Shown: positions 8,609 to 20,300, numbered from the stretch's first letter. The stretch: 64,000 bases of DNA from Planctomycetota bacterium (GCA_029550525.1 JAKPHF010000048.1:226181-290180), one strand, 5' to 3'. Made by a program: numbers and translations. Notes: generated by a model from the sequence alone, not told the origin.

Positions 8609-9946
8609 TCAAGACTTCAGCGAGCGAAGCGCATCCTCAGCCGCAGCGATGGTCGCATCGATCTGCTCAAACGTGTGAGCCACAGACATGAACATCACTT
8701 CGTACTGGGACGGGGCCAGATAGACGCCCCGTTCCAGCATGGCATGGAAGAACTTGGCGTAGAGTTTGGTGTCGCTCCGGGCAGCCGACGACCAATCCGT
8801 CACTGGGCCGGGCTGGAAGAACACCGTGGCCATGCTGCCCACCCGGTTTTGGGTGATCGGCACACCAGCGTGACGGGCGGCTGCCTCGAGGCCTTCGGCA
8901 AGCCGAGCAGCACGCATCTCGAGTTGCGAGTAGAAGCCTTTCTCGTGGACGGCCTGGAGCGTGGCCAAGCCGGTCGCCATCGCCAGCGGATTGCCTGAGA
9001 GTGTGCCCGCCTGATACACAGGACCGAGCGGGCTGAGCTTGTCCATGATCTCGGCCCGGGCACCGTATGCGCCGACGGGCAGCCCACCGCCGATGACTTT
9101 GCCCAGACAGGTGATGTCCGGGGTCACGCCGTAGAGCTGCTGGGCCCCGCCCAGGCCGACGCGGTAGCCGGTCATGACTTCGTCAAAGATCAGCAGCGAC
9201 CCGTGATCGGTACAGAGCTTACGCAGCTCGGCGAGGAATCCCTCGATGGGAGGAACGCACCCCATATTTCCGGCCACCGGCTCGATCAGGACGCCGGCGA
9301 TCTTCTTGCCGTGCTGGGCGAAGATTTGCCGAATGGCATCCACGTCGTTGTATGGGGCCACGATGGTGCACGACGTGACGGCCTCAGGCACGCCGGCCGA
9401 TGAAGGCGTTGCGAATGTCGCCAAGCCGGACCCGCCCTTGACGAGTAGCGAATCGGCATGGCCGTGGTAACAGCCCTCGAATTTCACGATATAGTCGCGA
9501 CCCGTGAATCCGCGGGCCAGCCGAATCGCGCTCATGGTGGCCTCGGTGCCGGAGTTCACGAAGCGAATCTTTTCCATCGATTCGAAGTCGCCGAGAATGC
9601 ACTCGGCCAGACGGGTCTCGATCTCGGTCGGCGCTCCGTACGACCAACCCTTGTCGAGTGCCTTGCTGGCCGCAGCGGCTACACGCTCGTCGGCATGGCC
9701 CAGGATCATGGGTCCCCACGATCCGACGTAGTCGATGTACTCGTTGCCGTCCATGTCCACCAGGACGGCCCCCTTCGCCCGAGCGATGAACAACGGTGTG
9801 CCGCCTACCGCCCCGAATGCGCGAACGGGGGAATTGACGCCGCCGGCCAGCACCTTCCTGGCGCTCTCGTATGCTGCGGCGGACTTTTCGGTGGAACGGG
9901 TCGGCGTTTGTGGATTGTCTGCGTTTTCGGCCATGTTCCTGATCAT
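8609..9946 (-). CDS. hemL: Glutamate-1-semialdehyde 2,1-aminomutase
   Basis: A PLP enzyme that converts glutamate 1-semialdehyde to 5-aminolevulinate in C5-pathway tetrapyrrole synthesis. The 445-aa protein shows AGGVNSPVRAFGAVGGTP near the N-terminus, NSGTEATMSAIRLARG, YHGHADSLLVKGGSG, FDEVMTGYRVG and the PLP lysine in CLGKVIGGGLPVGAYG, all diagnostic of HemL. Length is typical. Starts at 9946 or 9934 are both possible because neither has a clear ribosome site. It is divergent from dnaA. Its stop codon TGA lies within TCTTGAGTC, a single copy of a word that forms an array behind another gene here; this may be chance. Confidence 0.96.
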   Translation of the reverse strand: MIRNMAENADNPQTPTRSTEKSAAAYESARKVLAGGVNSPVRAFGAVGGTPLFIARAKGAVLVDMDGNEYIDYVGSWGPMILGHADERVAAAASKALDKGWSYGAPTEIETRLAECILGDFESMEKIRFVNSGTEATMSAIRLARGFTGRDYIVKFEGCYHGHADSLLVKGGSGLATFATPSSAGVPEAVTSCTIVAPYNDVDAIRQIFAQHGKKIAGVLIEPVAGNMGCVPPIEGFLAELRKLCTDHGSLLIFDEVMTGYRVGLGGAQQLYGVTPDITCLGKVIGGGLPVGAYGARAEIMDKLSPLGPVYQAGTLSGNPLAMATGLATLQAVHEKGFYSQLEMRAARLAEGLEAAARHAGVPITQNRVGSMATVFFQPGPVTDWSSAARSDTKLYAKFFHAMLERGVYLAPSQYEVMFMSVAHTFEQIDATIAAAEDALRSLKS

Positions 9947-10051
9947 ATCCCAATCGCTGCGGACATGCGACCAGTCTTCCGGAGTCGGCTTGGTTCGACA
10001 AATTGAGCCTACTAGTAGCCCTCACCACGGCCTGATGCCCATATGTAGTGG

Positions 10052-10080
10052 CTGGCATTTTGAGACCACAGTGGTACAAT
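10052..10080 (+). promoter_or_regulatory. Promoter candidate for dnaA
   Basis: CTGGCA (10052-10057, 4 of 6 matches to TTGACA) and TACAAT (10075-10080, 5 of 6 matches to TATAAT) are spaced 17 nt apart, about 115 nt upstream of the dnaA start. The long leader could carry autoregulatory sites, but I see no perfect DnaA box in it. Confidence 0.4.
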
Positions 10081-10194
10081 CTGCCCCGCTCGGAGGCTGA
10101 TGAAACACTCTTGTAACCTCTGATAAATCATGTTTTTAACGCGACTGTTCGAAGGGGTCGCCCTCCGCACAGCAGCGAGGCAGATGCAAACAGC

Positions 10195-11514
10195 ATGGGG
10201 AATTTCAGCGACCGCAGTTGGAGCGACGTCCTGGTTCACGTCCGCAACCACCGCCCGGAATTGTTCCGGTCGTGGTTCAACAACATTGAACCTGTGGACC
10301 TGCAGAACGGTGTCATCCGCGCCCGGCCGTCCACCCGCAGTCACTACGAGTACCTGAGCCGCGAATGCCAATCCGCCTTTACCGAGGCCGCCCAACACGT
10401 GACCGGCCGGCTGGTCACGGTGATGTTCGAGGAACCCGCCGAGGGCCCCGAGCCTGAAGCACCGCTGTCGTTCGAGGAAGACGCCGACCAGATCAAGCTT
10501 AGCCCGGACTACCGGTTCGAGCACTTCGTCACCGGTCCGTGCAACCGGCTGGCTCACGCCGCCTGCATCGCCGTCGCCGAAAATCCGGGGCGAGTCTACA
10601 ACCCGCTGTTCGTGCACGGTAGCGTCGGGTTGGGCAAGACGCACCTGTTGCAGGCCACCTGCCATGCGATCAAGGATCGCCAGAGCGATGCGCGCATCTT
10701 GTACATTTCCTGCGAAACATTCGTGAACCACTTTATCGAGGCGGTGGAGCGCGGCGCCGTTCACCAGTTTCGATACCACTACCGGCACGTGGATGCGCTG
10801 GTGATCGACGACATTCAGTTCCTGGCCGACCGTGAGCGGACGCGTGAGGAGTTCTTTCACACGTTCAACACGCTCTACCAGTCGCAAAAGCAAATCATCA
10901 TCTCGGCGGACGAGTCGCCGGCGAACATTCCGAGTCTCGAAGAGCGGCTGGTCAGCCGGTTTAACTGGGGGCTGGTCGTGCGGATCGATGCGCCGTGTCT
11001 GGAAGTCCGCATGGCCATTCTCCGTAAGAAGGCCCGGTTACGTTGCGTGGAACTGCCGGAAAACGTCGTCCACCACGTTGCCGCCAACGTGACCGGCAAC
11101 ACCCGCGAACTGGAAGGGGCGCTGCTGAAAGTGATCGCGCTCAGCCAGCAGTACGGCGGCGTCATCAACCTCGATGTGGCTCGCCAGGCGATCGGCGATC
11201 ACGTCCCCGACCAGGTCAAGCCGATCACCATCACCGACATTCTCAACGTGGTCACCGCCCATTTCGGCGTGCGAGCCGCCGACCTGCAGGGCAAGCGCCG
11301 CAGCCGGTCGATCGCGTTTCCGCGGCAGGTGTGCATGTATCTCGCTCGCGAGCTGACGTCGCTCAGCCTCGAGGAGATCGGCGGCTACTTCGGCGGCCGC
11401 GACCACACGACCGTTCTACACGCCGCCCGGACCATCAGCGAGCAGAAGAAACGGGACAGCGAACTCAGCGCCACGCTGGCCGGCATGATCCGGACGCTGC
11501 GACCGGTGGATTGA
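10195..11514 (+). CDS. dnaA: Chromosomal replication initiator protein DnaA
   Basis: An AAA+ initiator that binds DnaA boxes and opens oriC. The 439-aa protein has the N-terminal domain I (about 1-80), a short acidic linker, the AAA+ core with Walker A GSVGLGKTH (about 142-150) and Walker B VIDDIQFLADR, and the C-terminal helix-turn-helix with signature GGRDHTTVLHA. The Walker A opens with GS rather than the common GG. The ATG at 10195 follows GAGG at about 13 nt, which is weak, but no better start is visible. It is followed by a gap with DnaA boxes and then dnaN, the usual origin order. Confidence 0.96.
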   Translation: MGNFSDRSWSDVLVHVRNHRPELFRSWFNNIEPVDLQNGVIRARPSTRSHYEYLSRECQSAFTEAAQHVTGRLVTVMFEEPAEGPEPEAPLSFEEDADQIKLSPDYRFEHFVTGPCNRLAHAACIAVAENPGRVYNPLFVHGSVGLGKTHLLQATCHAIKDRQSDARILYISCETFVNHFIEAVERGAVHQFRYHYRHVDALVIDDIQFLADRERTREEFFHTFNTLYQSQKQIIISADESPANIPSLEERLVSRFNWGLVVRIDAPCLEVRMAILRKKARLRCVELPENVVHHVAANVTGNTRELEGALLKVIALSQQYGGVINLDVARQAIGDHVPDQVKPITITDILNVVTAHFGVRAADLQGKRRSRSIAFPRQVCMYLARELTSLSLEEIGGYFGGRDHTTVLHAARTISEQKKRDSELSATLAGMIRTLRPVD

Positions 11515-11570
11515 CCCGACCGCTGCCGGCGGGCAACTCGTCCGCCTGCTCTTGCCGACGGCACGCCCAC

Positions 11571-11591
11571 ACAGGCGATCAGGACGCCTGT
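11571..11591. repeat. Hairpin ACAGGCG-7 nt-CGCCTGT downstream of dnaA
   Basis: A 7-bp perfect inverted repeat 57 nt after the dnaA stop. There is no T-run, so a rho-independent terminator is not clear. Confidence 0.35.
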
Positions 11592-11676
11592 CCGCCGAGG
11601 TTTCCGGTACGGCCGGCGCGGGCTGGATGAGGGGTCTGGCCGGTCCTTCCGACCGGGGTTCCGCCTGTCGGCAAAG

Positions 11677-11685
11677 TGTGGATAA
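11677..11685 (-). promoter_or_regulatory. DnaA box, perfect TTATCCACA
   Basis: The plus strand reads TGTGGATAA, the exact complement of the consensus R1-type box. Confidence 0.7.
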
Positions 11686-11788
11686 GTTGTCGCGTTTACG
11701 GTATCTTAGAACGCATATTACGAGCTCAGACCGATGGTGGGTTTACGCCCGGGCAGGGCCTGGCGCGAAGGCCGGGGTTACCAACACG

Positions 11789-11797
11789 TTATCCACG
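11789..11797 (+). promoter_or_regulatory. DnaA box, TTATCCACG (one mismatch)
   Basis: Eight of nine bases match TTATCCACA; opposite in orientation to the perfect box at 11677. Confidence 0.5.
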
Positions 11798-11801
11798 GCC
11801 A

Positions 11802-11821
11802 GTATCGGAGAATCCCGATAC
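11802..11821. repeat. Inverted repeat GTATCGG-6 nt-CCGATAC in oriC
   Basis: A perfect 7-bp stem that directly abuts an inverted GTTTACG word (11821-11827) and lies 5 nt from a DnaA box. Confidence 0.5.
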
Positions 11822-11863
11822 GTAAACGACTGTTATGGAATGATTTACGCATTTCAGTCGCCA

Positions 11864-11889
11864 GGGTGCTGTCATAATCCACAGCACCC
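11864..11889. repeat. 9-bp perfect hairpin GGGTGCTGT/ACAGCACCC enclosing a DnaA-like box
   Basis: The stem is perfect over 9 bp with an 8-nt loop (cataatcc). The DnaA-like word TAATCCACA (11875-11883) spans loop and right arm, so cruciform formation and DnaA binding would compete. It could also act as a transcript hairpin in the dnaN leader. Confidence 0.5.
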
Positions 11890-11958
11890 AACTTCGCTTC
11901 CAGACCTTTACATGAGAAATCAATTAATACAGAACCCAACAGAAGGAGCGTCGCACTC

Positions 11959-13056
11959 ATGCATGTGATCATCAGCCGAAGTGCTTTGCTCGAAGTTCTG
12001 GGAGCTGCGTCCAGCGTGGCAGCGACGCGGACCACCAAGGAAGTCCTCAAGTGCGTACGCCTGACCACGAAGGACGATACGCTGGTCCTGGGTGCGACGG
12101 ACCTGGAAGTTGCGCTTCGAGTCGAGATTCGGCAGGTGCAGATCAAGAAGAAGGGCGACCTGCTGATACCGGCTGACAAGCTCACGCAGATCGCTCGTGA
12201 ATGTACCGACGACACGCTGACGCTGGAGTCCGACGAGCAGGTCTGCCACATTCGCGGTCAGGACAGTCATTTCGAGATTTACGGGCACGATCCGCGGGAG
12301 TTTCCTCCCGTGCCGGAGCTGGAGGGTCAGCCGGACGCCGAAATCGAGGCGGCCACGCTGCTCGAACTGATCAACAAAACGCTGTTCGCGGTGGCCAAGG
12401 AGAACACGCGTTACGCGATTAACGGGATTCTCTGGCAGAAGGCCGGCAAGAAGCTGGTGCTGGTTTCGACGGACGGGCGTCGGCTGGCCCGGGCGCAGGG
12501 TCCGGCCGAAGGCACCGGCGGCGGTGATACGCAGATGATCGTGCCCGCAAAAACCGTCCAGGTTCTCCAGCGGGTGCTCGGCCACGCCGAAGGCAAGGCT
12601 GCCGTCCGTTTCGCCGGCAACCAGGTGGTGGTGCGAGCGGATTCCTACGTGGTCAGCTCCGCCTTGGTGGAGGGTCACTTCCCGCAGTACGAGGAGGTGA
12701 TTCCCAAGGACAACGACAAGAAGGTCGAGCTCGACACGGAAGAGTTTCTGAGCGCGGTGCGGCGGGCGGCTCTGCTCACCAACGAGCAGTCCAAGGGTGT
12801 GCGGCTCAAGTTCGACGACAACCAACTGATTCTGTCGAGCCGGGCCCCCGAACAAGGCGAGGCCACGATCTCCATGAAGATCGAGTACACGGCGGCTCCC
12901 GTCGAGATCGGTTTCAACCCGCTGTTTCTGACTGAGGCGTTGCGAGTGGCCAACGCGCCGACGATCACGCTGGAAATGAAGGACGGCAACCGCCCGGGCG
13001 TGTTCCGCGCGGGGCCGAGCTTCCTGTACGTGGTCATGCCGGTGAACCTGGCTTAG
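11959..13056 (+). CDS. dnaN: DNA polymerase III beta sliding clamp
   Basis: The processivity clamp that tethers the replicative polymerase to DNA; it works as a dimeric ring in the cytoplasm. The 365-aa protein has the three-fold clamp architecture: domain 1 starts MHVIISRSALLEVLGAA, domain 2 contains YAINGILWQ and VSTDGRRLA, and the C-terminus ends with the canonical YVVMPVNL hydrophobic-pocket motif. Length is typical. AAGGAG lies about 11 nt before the ATG. It follows the putative oriC and precedes the DciA-like gene by 13 nt. Confidence 0.97.
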   Translation: MHVIISRSALLEVLGAASSVAATRTTKEVLKCVRLTTKDDTLVLGATDLEVALRVEIRQVQIKKKGDLLIPADKLTQIARECTDDTLTLESDEQVCHIRGQDSHFEIYGHDPREFPPVPELEGQPDAEIEAATLLELINKTLFAVAKENTRYAINGILWQKAGKKLVLVSTDGRRLARAQGPAEGTGGGDTQMIVPAKTVQVLQRVLGHAEGKAAVRFAGNQVVVRADSYVVSSALVEGHFPQYEEVIPKDNDKKVELDTEEFLSAVRRAALLTNEQSKGVRLKFDDNQLILSSRAPEQGEATISMKIEYTAAPVEIGFNPLFLTEALRVANAPTITLEMKDGNRPGVFRAGPSFLYVVMPVNLA

Positions 13057-13069
13057 ACGAGCGTGACCG

Positions 13070-13438
13070 GTGGAAAAGCTGTCGGACAAACAATTAAAAT
13101 ACATTCAGGGAAACCTCGACGGCCGCGTGGCGCGTCGAGCCCCGGTTGCCGTCGGCCAGATCGCCGCGGACTTGCTGCGATCCGAGCAGATGAGCGGGCC
13201 GGCGTGGCGCCGCCGGCTGGTGGCCGTGCTGAGCGAGCACGGCCAGGACCTCCTGGAGCATGCCTCCATTCTCGGTGTGCGCGACGGCGTGCTGAAGCTG
13301 CACGTCGCCGAGCCGGCCTTGATGTACCGGTTGCGAGTGGCCTGGGAGCAACGCCTGCTCGCCCTGTTGCGGGCGCAACTTCCCGAATCGGGAATTCACT
13401 CGATCCGATTCATCGCCGGCCCCACACCGTCGGGCTGA
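13070..13438 (+). CDS. dciA: DUF721/DciA-like protein, probable helicase loader
   Basis: A 122-aa protein of the DciA (DUF721) family, known to load the DnaB replicative helicase in bacteria without DnaC or DnaI. The family pattern is visible in WRRRLVAVLSEHGQDLLEHA, then ILGVRDGVLKLHVAEPALMYRL and the terminal IRFIAG, with the GVL.L.V core typical of the domain. It starts with GTG 13 nt after dnaN and sits between dnaN and gyrB, the common position of this gene. The upstream Lys-rich segment may contact DNA. Confidence 0.8.
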   Translation: MEKLSDKQLKYIQGNLDGRVARRAPVAVGQIAADLLRSEQMSGPAWRRRLVAVLSEHGQDLLEHASILGVRDGVLKLHVAEPALMYRLRVAWEQRLLALLRAQLPESGIHSIRFIAGPTPSG

Positions 13439-16105
<2,667 letters not shown>

Positions 16106-16240
16106 AATGACGAAGTCCGAATGACGAATGTCGAACGAAAGCTATGAGCTGTGAGCCGGACCGGTGGCCCGCAGCCGCCGGGTCTCATTCGGGCTTCGAC
16201 ATTCATTCGTCACTCGTCATTGCCTCCCGAGGAGGGCTCC
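16106..16240. repeat. Inverted pair of heptad TGA arrays between gyrB and galU
   Basis: Directly after the gyrB TAG come four 7-base words in register (ATGACGA, AGTCCGA, ATGACGA, ATGTCGA), then TGAGCTG and TGAGCC (TGA at 16145 and 16152). On the plus strand TGA falls in all three frames within about 45 nt. The right arm is the same family on the minus strand, with TGA read from 16219, 16212 and 16205 at exact 7-base spacing. The two arms can pair to a long imperfect hairpin. Confidence 0.75.
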
Positions 16241-17194
16241 ATGCAGGTTCGGAAAGCGGTCATCACGGCGGCCGGTCGCGGCTCGGCGGATTTTCCCGCT
16301 TGGACCTCCGCTCATCAGGCCATGCTGCCCATGGTCGACCGAGACGGGCTGGTCAAGCCGGTGGTGCAGATCATTGCCGAAGAGGCCCTCGACAGCGGTA
16401 TCGAAGAGATTTGTCTGGTGACCGCACCGGGCGACGAGGCGGTTTATCGTTCACATTTTCAGACGCTGGCCCGCCGTCTCGCCACCGGCGGCGAAGGCAA
16501 AGCCACCCAGGAGCAGCAGCGACGGTTGGCCGATTTCGAGCGGCGGTTGAGTTTTGCCGTTCAGGACAAGCCCGAGGGTTACGGTCACGCCGTCTGGTGC
16601 GCCCGTGAATTCGTCGGTGGCGAGCCGTTTCTGCTGCTGGTCAGCGATCACCTGTATGTTTCCGGCGAGGCCCGCCGCTGTGCCCGGCAGGTGATCGATC
16701 TGGCCGTCGCGCAGGATTGTGCCGTGGCTGCTGTTCAGGCCACTCGCGAGCATCTCATCCACCAGTACGGGACGGTGGCCGGCAAGCGGGTGAGTGGACT
16801 ATCGAACACGTTCCAGATCGAACATATCCTCGAGAAGCCGACGCCCACGGCAGCCGAGCAATTGCTGCACGTACCCGGCTTGCGTGTCGGCCATTACCTC
16901 TGTTTCTTCGGCATCCACGTGCTCACACCCACCATCTTCAGCATTCTTGACGAGCACGTGGAACGATCGCGGCGACAGGGTGAGGAGATTCAGCTCACGC
17001 CGGCGTTGCAGGAGTTGGCCCGCTCGGAGAAGTACCTCGCGGTTCAGACCAACGGCCGTCGATACAACATCGGTGTGAAATTCGGATCGCTGGAGGCTCA
17101 GATTGCACTCGCCATGGCCGGACGCGATCGCGATGAGCTGCTCATTCGGCTGATGGAACTGCTCCTGCAGGCGGGCGTGCGCAATGACGAGTGA
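16241..17194 (+). CDS. GalU-like UTP-glucose-1-phosphate uridylyltransferase, catalytic motif degenerate
   Basis: A 317-aa protein with the nucleotidyltransferase fold of GalU, the enzyme that makes UDP-glucose. The real start is ATG 16241, five bases after GAGGAGG; the track's start at 16151 runs through repeat DNA. ITAAGRG, IIAEEALDSGIEEICLVTAP, EGYGHAVWCAREFVG and a late YNIGVKFG match GalU. However, the signature GxGTRxLPxTKxxPKEMLP reads GRGSADFPAWTSAHQAMLP, so the usual Arg and both Lys residues are missing. It may be inactive, regulatory, or have different substrate handling. Its last residues (NDE) and its TGA stop are encoded by a heptad repeat array. The next gene is a kinase/pyrophosphorylase fusion. 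Confidence 0.8.
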   Translation: MQVRKAVITAAGRGSADFPAWTSAHQAMLPMVDRDGLVKPVVQIIAEEALDSGIEEICLVTAPGDEAVYRSHFQTLARRLATGGEGKATQEQQRRLADFERRLSFAVQDKPEGYGHAVWCAREFVGGEPFLLLVSDHLYVSGEARRCARQVIDLAVAQDCAVAAVQATREHLIHQYGTVAGKRVSGLSNTFQIEHILEKPTPTAAEQLLHVPGLRVGHYLCFFGIHVLTPTIFSILDEHVERSRRQGEEIQLTPALQELARSEKYLAVQTNGRRYNIGVKFGSLEAQIALAMAGRDRDELLIRLMELLLQAGVRNDE

Positions 17195-17312
17195 CGAGAA
17201 GAAGCTGTGGGCTATGAGCTCTGAGATGTGAGCTGTAAGCCGGAGAATCGGGACGAGATTGGGCCGGCAATTCATTCGTCATTCGGATTTCGTCATTCGT
17301 CAGGCATCGTGG
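17184..17312. repeat. Heptad TGA array overlapping the galU stop, with inverted right arm
   Basis: TGA occurs at 17185, 17192 (the stop codon of the GalU-like gene), 17215, 17222 and 17229, then TAA at 17236, with TGG at the in-register position 17208. The words are ATGACGA, GTGACGA, then TGAGCTN copies. The right arm on the minus strand has TGA read from 17302, 17295, 17281 and 17274, again multiples of 7 apart. Stop codons therefore occur in all frames on both strands. Confidence 0.75.
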
Positions 17313-17325
17313 GTGAGCGACGACC

Positions 17326-20300
17326 ATGTCAATCCTGGTTGATACGATCACGAGCAGCGATCCGCAGATTCGCAATCGGCCGTTAGCGGGGCTGCTGGCT
17401 CGACTGAGTGTGACTGAGATCCTGGGCGAGTGCGAGGAACTCGAACGGTTTCGCCGGGGCTGCGAGAACCTCTACGAGCGCGTGCGGGCATGCCTGTTTC
17501 TGGCGGCGGCATACCGGTTTCACATTCAGGAAGCGCAGGGCATCAACCCGCTGGGCACCGTGCCGTTCGAAGGCTACGTCGATCTGCTGGAGCGGCGCTT
17601 CGAGCAGGCCATCAAGCGATTTCGCGCTGCCATGCATGAGACCGGGCCCAACGGGGCGGTGATCAGCGCGCTGGCGCGGGCGTATAATCAGCTCGGGTTT
17701 CAAACGCTCACCGATCAGGTGCGCCGCAGCGTCCGAGGCTCGCGCGGCAACCAGTGGATGTTCCGCGTCGGGCATCAGGCCGATCATCCGCTGCGGATTC
17801 GCCGTGAGCTTCTGCAACGGAGCGGCTTGACGTACCCGATTCTCTGCGAGCGCACGCCCGTGCGGATGGACCTGTCGCACAGCGGCTGGTCCGACATCTT
17901 CTTCTTGGGCATGGACTATCCCGAAGGGGCGCGGGTGGTCAACGTGTCGGTGGACCTTGGCGTTTATCGCCGCGACGCCGACGTGCGGCCGCCAGTGGAG
18001 ACGTATGTGCGCGTGCTGGAAGAGCCGCTCTTGCGGTTGACCAGCATCGATCTGGAAGACACCCGCGACATCACGCAGCTCGACGATCTGTTCAACTTCG
18101 GCAGCGATTACTTGAGCCTGCTCAAGGCTGGCATCATCGCCTCGGGTCTGATCCCGCCGTCGTTTGAGGGTTCCGGCCAGTCGCTGGCCGAGATTTTGGC
18201 CCGGACGGTCGGGCCGGGGTTGGGTCTGGAACTGGTTACGAAGGTAAACGACATTCCGAAGGGCTCGCGGTTGGCGGTCTCGACCAATTTGCTCGCGTCG
18301 ATCGTGGCGGTCCTCATGCGAGCCACCGGCCAGACCAGGAATCTCGAAGGCGGACTGGAGGAGTCCGAGCGACGCCTTGTTGCGTCGCGAGCCATCCTGG
18401 GCGAATGGCTGGGCGGCTCCGGCGGTGGTTGGCAGGACTCAGGCGGGACATGGCCGGGCATCAAGATCATTCGCGGCGCTGAAGCTCGACCGGGCGATCC
18501 GGAGTACGGCGTGAGCCGTGGTCGATTATTGCCCGAGCATGAGGTGCTGGGGCCCGATCGCGTCAGTCCACAGGTTCGCGAGTTGTTTGCCTCCAGCGTC
18601 GTGCTGGTGCACGGCGGCATGGCCCAGGACGTCGGGCCCATCCTCGAGATGGTGACCGAAAAGTACCTCCTGCGCAGCGGTCCTGAGTGGCAGGCGCGCC
18701 AGGAGATGCGCGGTATCTTCGATGCCATCATCGACGGCTTGCAGGCAGGCGATCTCAAGGCAGTCGGCGCGAATACCACGCGCAACTGGGACGGGCCGCT
18801 CAAGACCATCATTCCCTGGGTGACCAACCGGTTCACGGAAACCATCATTCGCGACGCTCGCGCCCGGCTGAAGGAGGACTTCTGGGGTTTCCTGATGCTC
18901 GGCGGGATGTCCGGCGGCGGCATGGCGTTTTTCGTCAATCCTCGGCGGCAGGCCGCCTTCCGCGACGAAATCCTCGAGATCATGAACCGGGCGAAGAGCG
19001 AGCTGTGCGACGCAATCCCATTCGCCATGGATCCGGTGGTGTACAACTTCCGGATCAACGATTACGGCACGGTGGCCACGCTGCGACAAGGGCATCAGGC
19101 CATCATGCCGCCCCGTTATTATGCCGTGCAGGTGCCGGCTTTGACACGGTTGGAGCGCGACAAGGTGTCCATGCTGCGGCGAGCGGATCTGGACAACTTC
19201 ACCAGCCGCGGCGGCACGCCCGACGAACTGATCCGCGTGCTGCGGGTCATGGTGAATCACCTGTTCCCGTCGCCGGGCAACGCGCCGGCCGAGGGTCGTG
19301 CCGAGTGGGCTGCCGAGCTGGACCGCATCAAGCGCGAGAACGGATTCGATGCCGTACAGCATGAGCGCATCCGCGAGGATCTTCGCCGCGGGCGTATCGG
19401 TTTGGCCCGCAATCGCCTGCCCGCATCGACGGAGATCGTTGATGTGCAGAGTGGTGACTTCATCGACGCCCAATCCGGCGCGCCGGACAAAGCCGTCCAG
19501 GTCGGCAAGGATGCGATTCGCCGCGGTGAGGTGGCGGTGGTCTCGCTGGCCGCCGGCGTCGGTTCGCGCTGGACGCACGGGGCGGGTGTGGTCAAGGCGG
19601 TCAACCCCTTCGTCATGATCGATGGCGCGCACCGCTCGTTCATGGAGCTGCATCTGGCCAAGAGCCGCCGAACGAGTCGAACATACGACACTACAATTCC
19701 ACACGTTTTCACAACCAGCTTTCTGACCCACGGGCCGATCGAAAAGCACCTCGCGCTGGCGAACAATCACGGCTACCCGGGGCCAGTGTATCTGTCGCCC
19801 GGCCGATCCATCGGCCTTCGCATGGTGCCCATGGTTCGCGACCTGCGTTTCCTGTGGGAGGAGCTTCCGCAAGAAACACTCGACGAGCAGAAGCAGAAGG
19901 TTCGTGATGACGTTCGCCAAGCCTTGATCAACTGGGCCCAGTCGCGGGGTGAGGCCAGCGACTATGTGGACAACGTGCCCGGTCAGTGCTTCCACCCGCC
20001 GGGCCACTGGTACGAGCTGCCGAACATGCTGCGTAACGGCGTTCTCGCCCGTATGCTGGCCGACCAGCCGAGTCTAAAGTACCTGATGGTCCACAACATT
20101 GACACGCTGGGAGCCGATGTCGATCCGGGCGTACTGGGGCTGCACATTCTGGGCGAGAATGCGGTAACGTTTGAGGTCATCGGCCGGCGCATCGACGATC
20201 GCGGCGGCGGTCTGGCTCGGGTGAACGGGAAAGTGCGTCTGCTGGAAGGACTTGCCCAGCCCAGCGAGGCCGACGAGTTTCGGCTGAGCTTTTACAACTC

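Larger units (their letters stand above)
11694..11849. repeat. Iterated GTTTACG word in the putative origin
   Basis: GTTTACG occurs at 11694-11700 and 11741-11747, inverted (CGTAAAC) at 11821-11827, and as ATTTACG at 11843-11849. Four copies within 156 nt suggest binding sites for an origin protein; which one is unknown. Confidence 0.5.
11660..11890. other. Putative chromosomal origin (oriC) in the dnaA-dnaN gap
   Basis: This part of the 444-nt dnaA-dnaN gap is more AT-rich than its surroundings. It contains one perfect DnaA box (TGTGGATAA, 11677-11685), two near-perfect boxes (TTATCCACG, 11789-11797; TAATCCACA, 11875-11883), three GTTTACG words plus one ATTTACG, and two perfect inverted repeats. 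The gene context dnaA-dnaN-dciA-gyrB supports an origin. No obvious AT-only unwinding element is visible beyond the AT-rich stretch at about 11905-11930. Confidence 0.65.

Noticed and set aside
11571-11591. Rho-independent terminator of dnaA
   Set aside because: A stem is present but there is no T-run after it.
16106-16240. Insertion sequence or MITE
   Set aside because: No transposase, no target duplication that I can see, and the arrays differ in word between loci; more like gene-end associated repeats.
18526-20007. 493-aa minus-strand ORF
   Set aside because: Antisense shadow of the kinase/pyrophosphorylase fusion.
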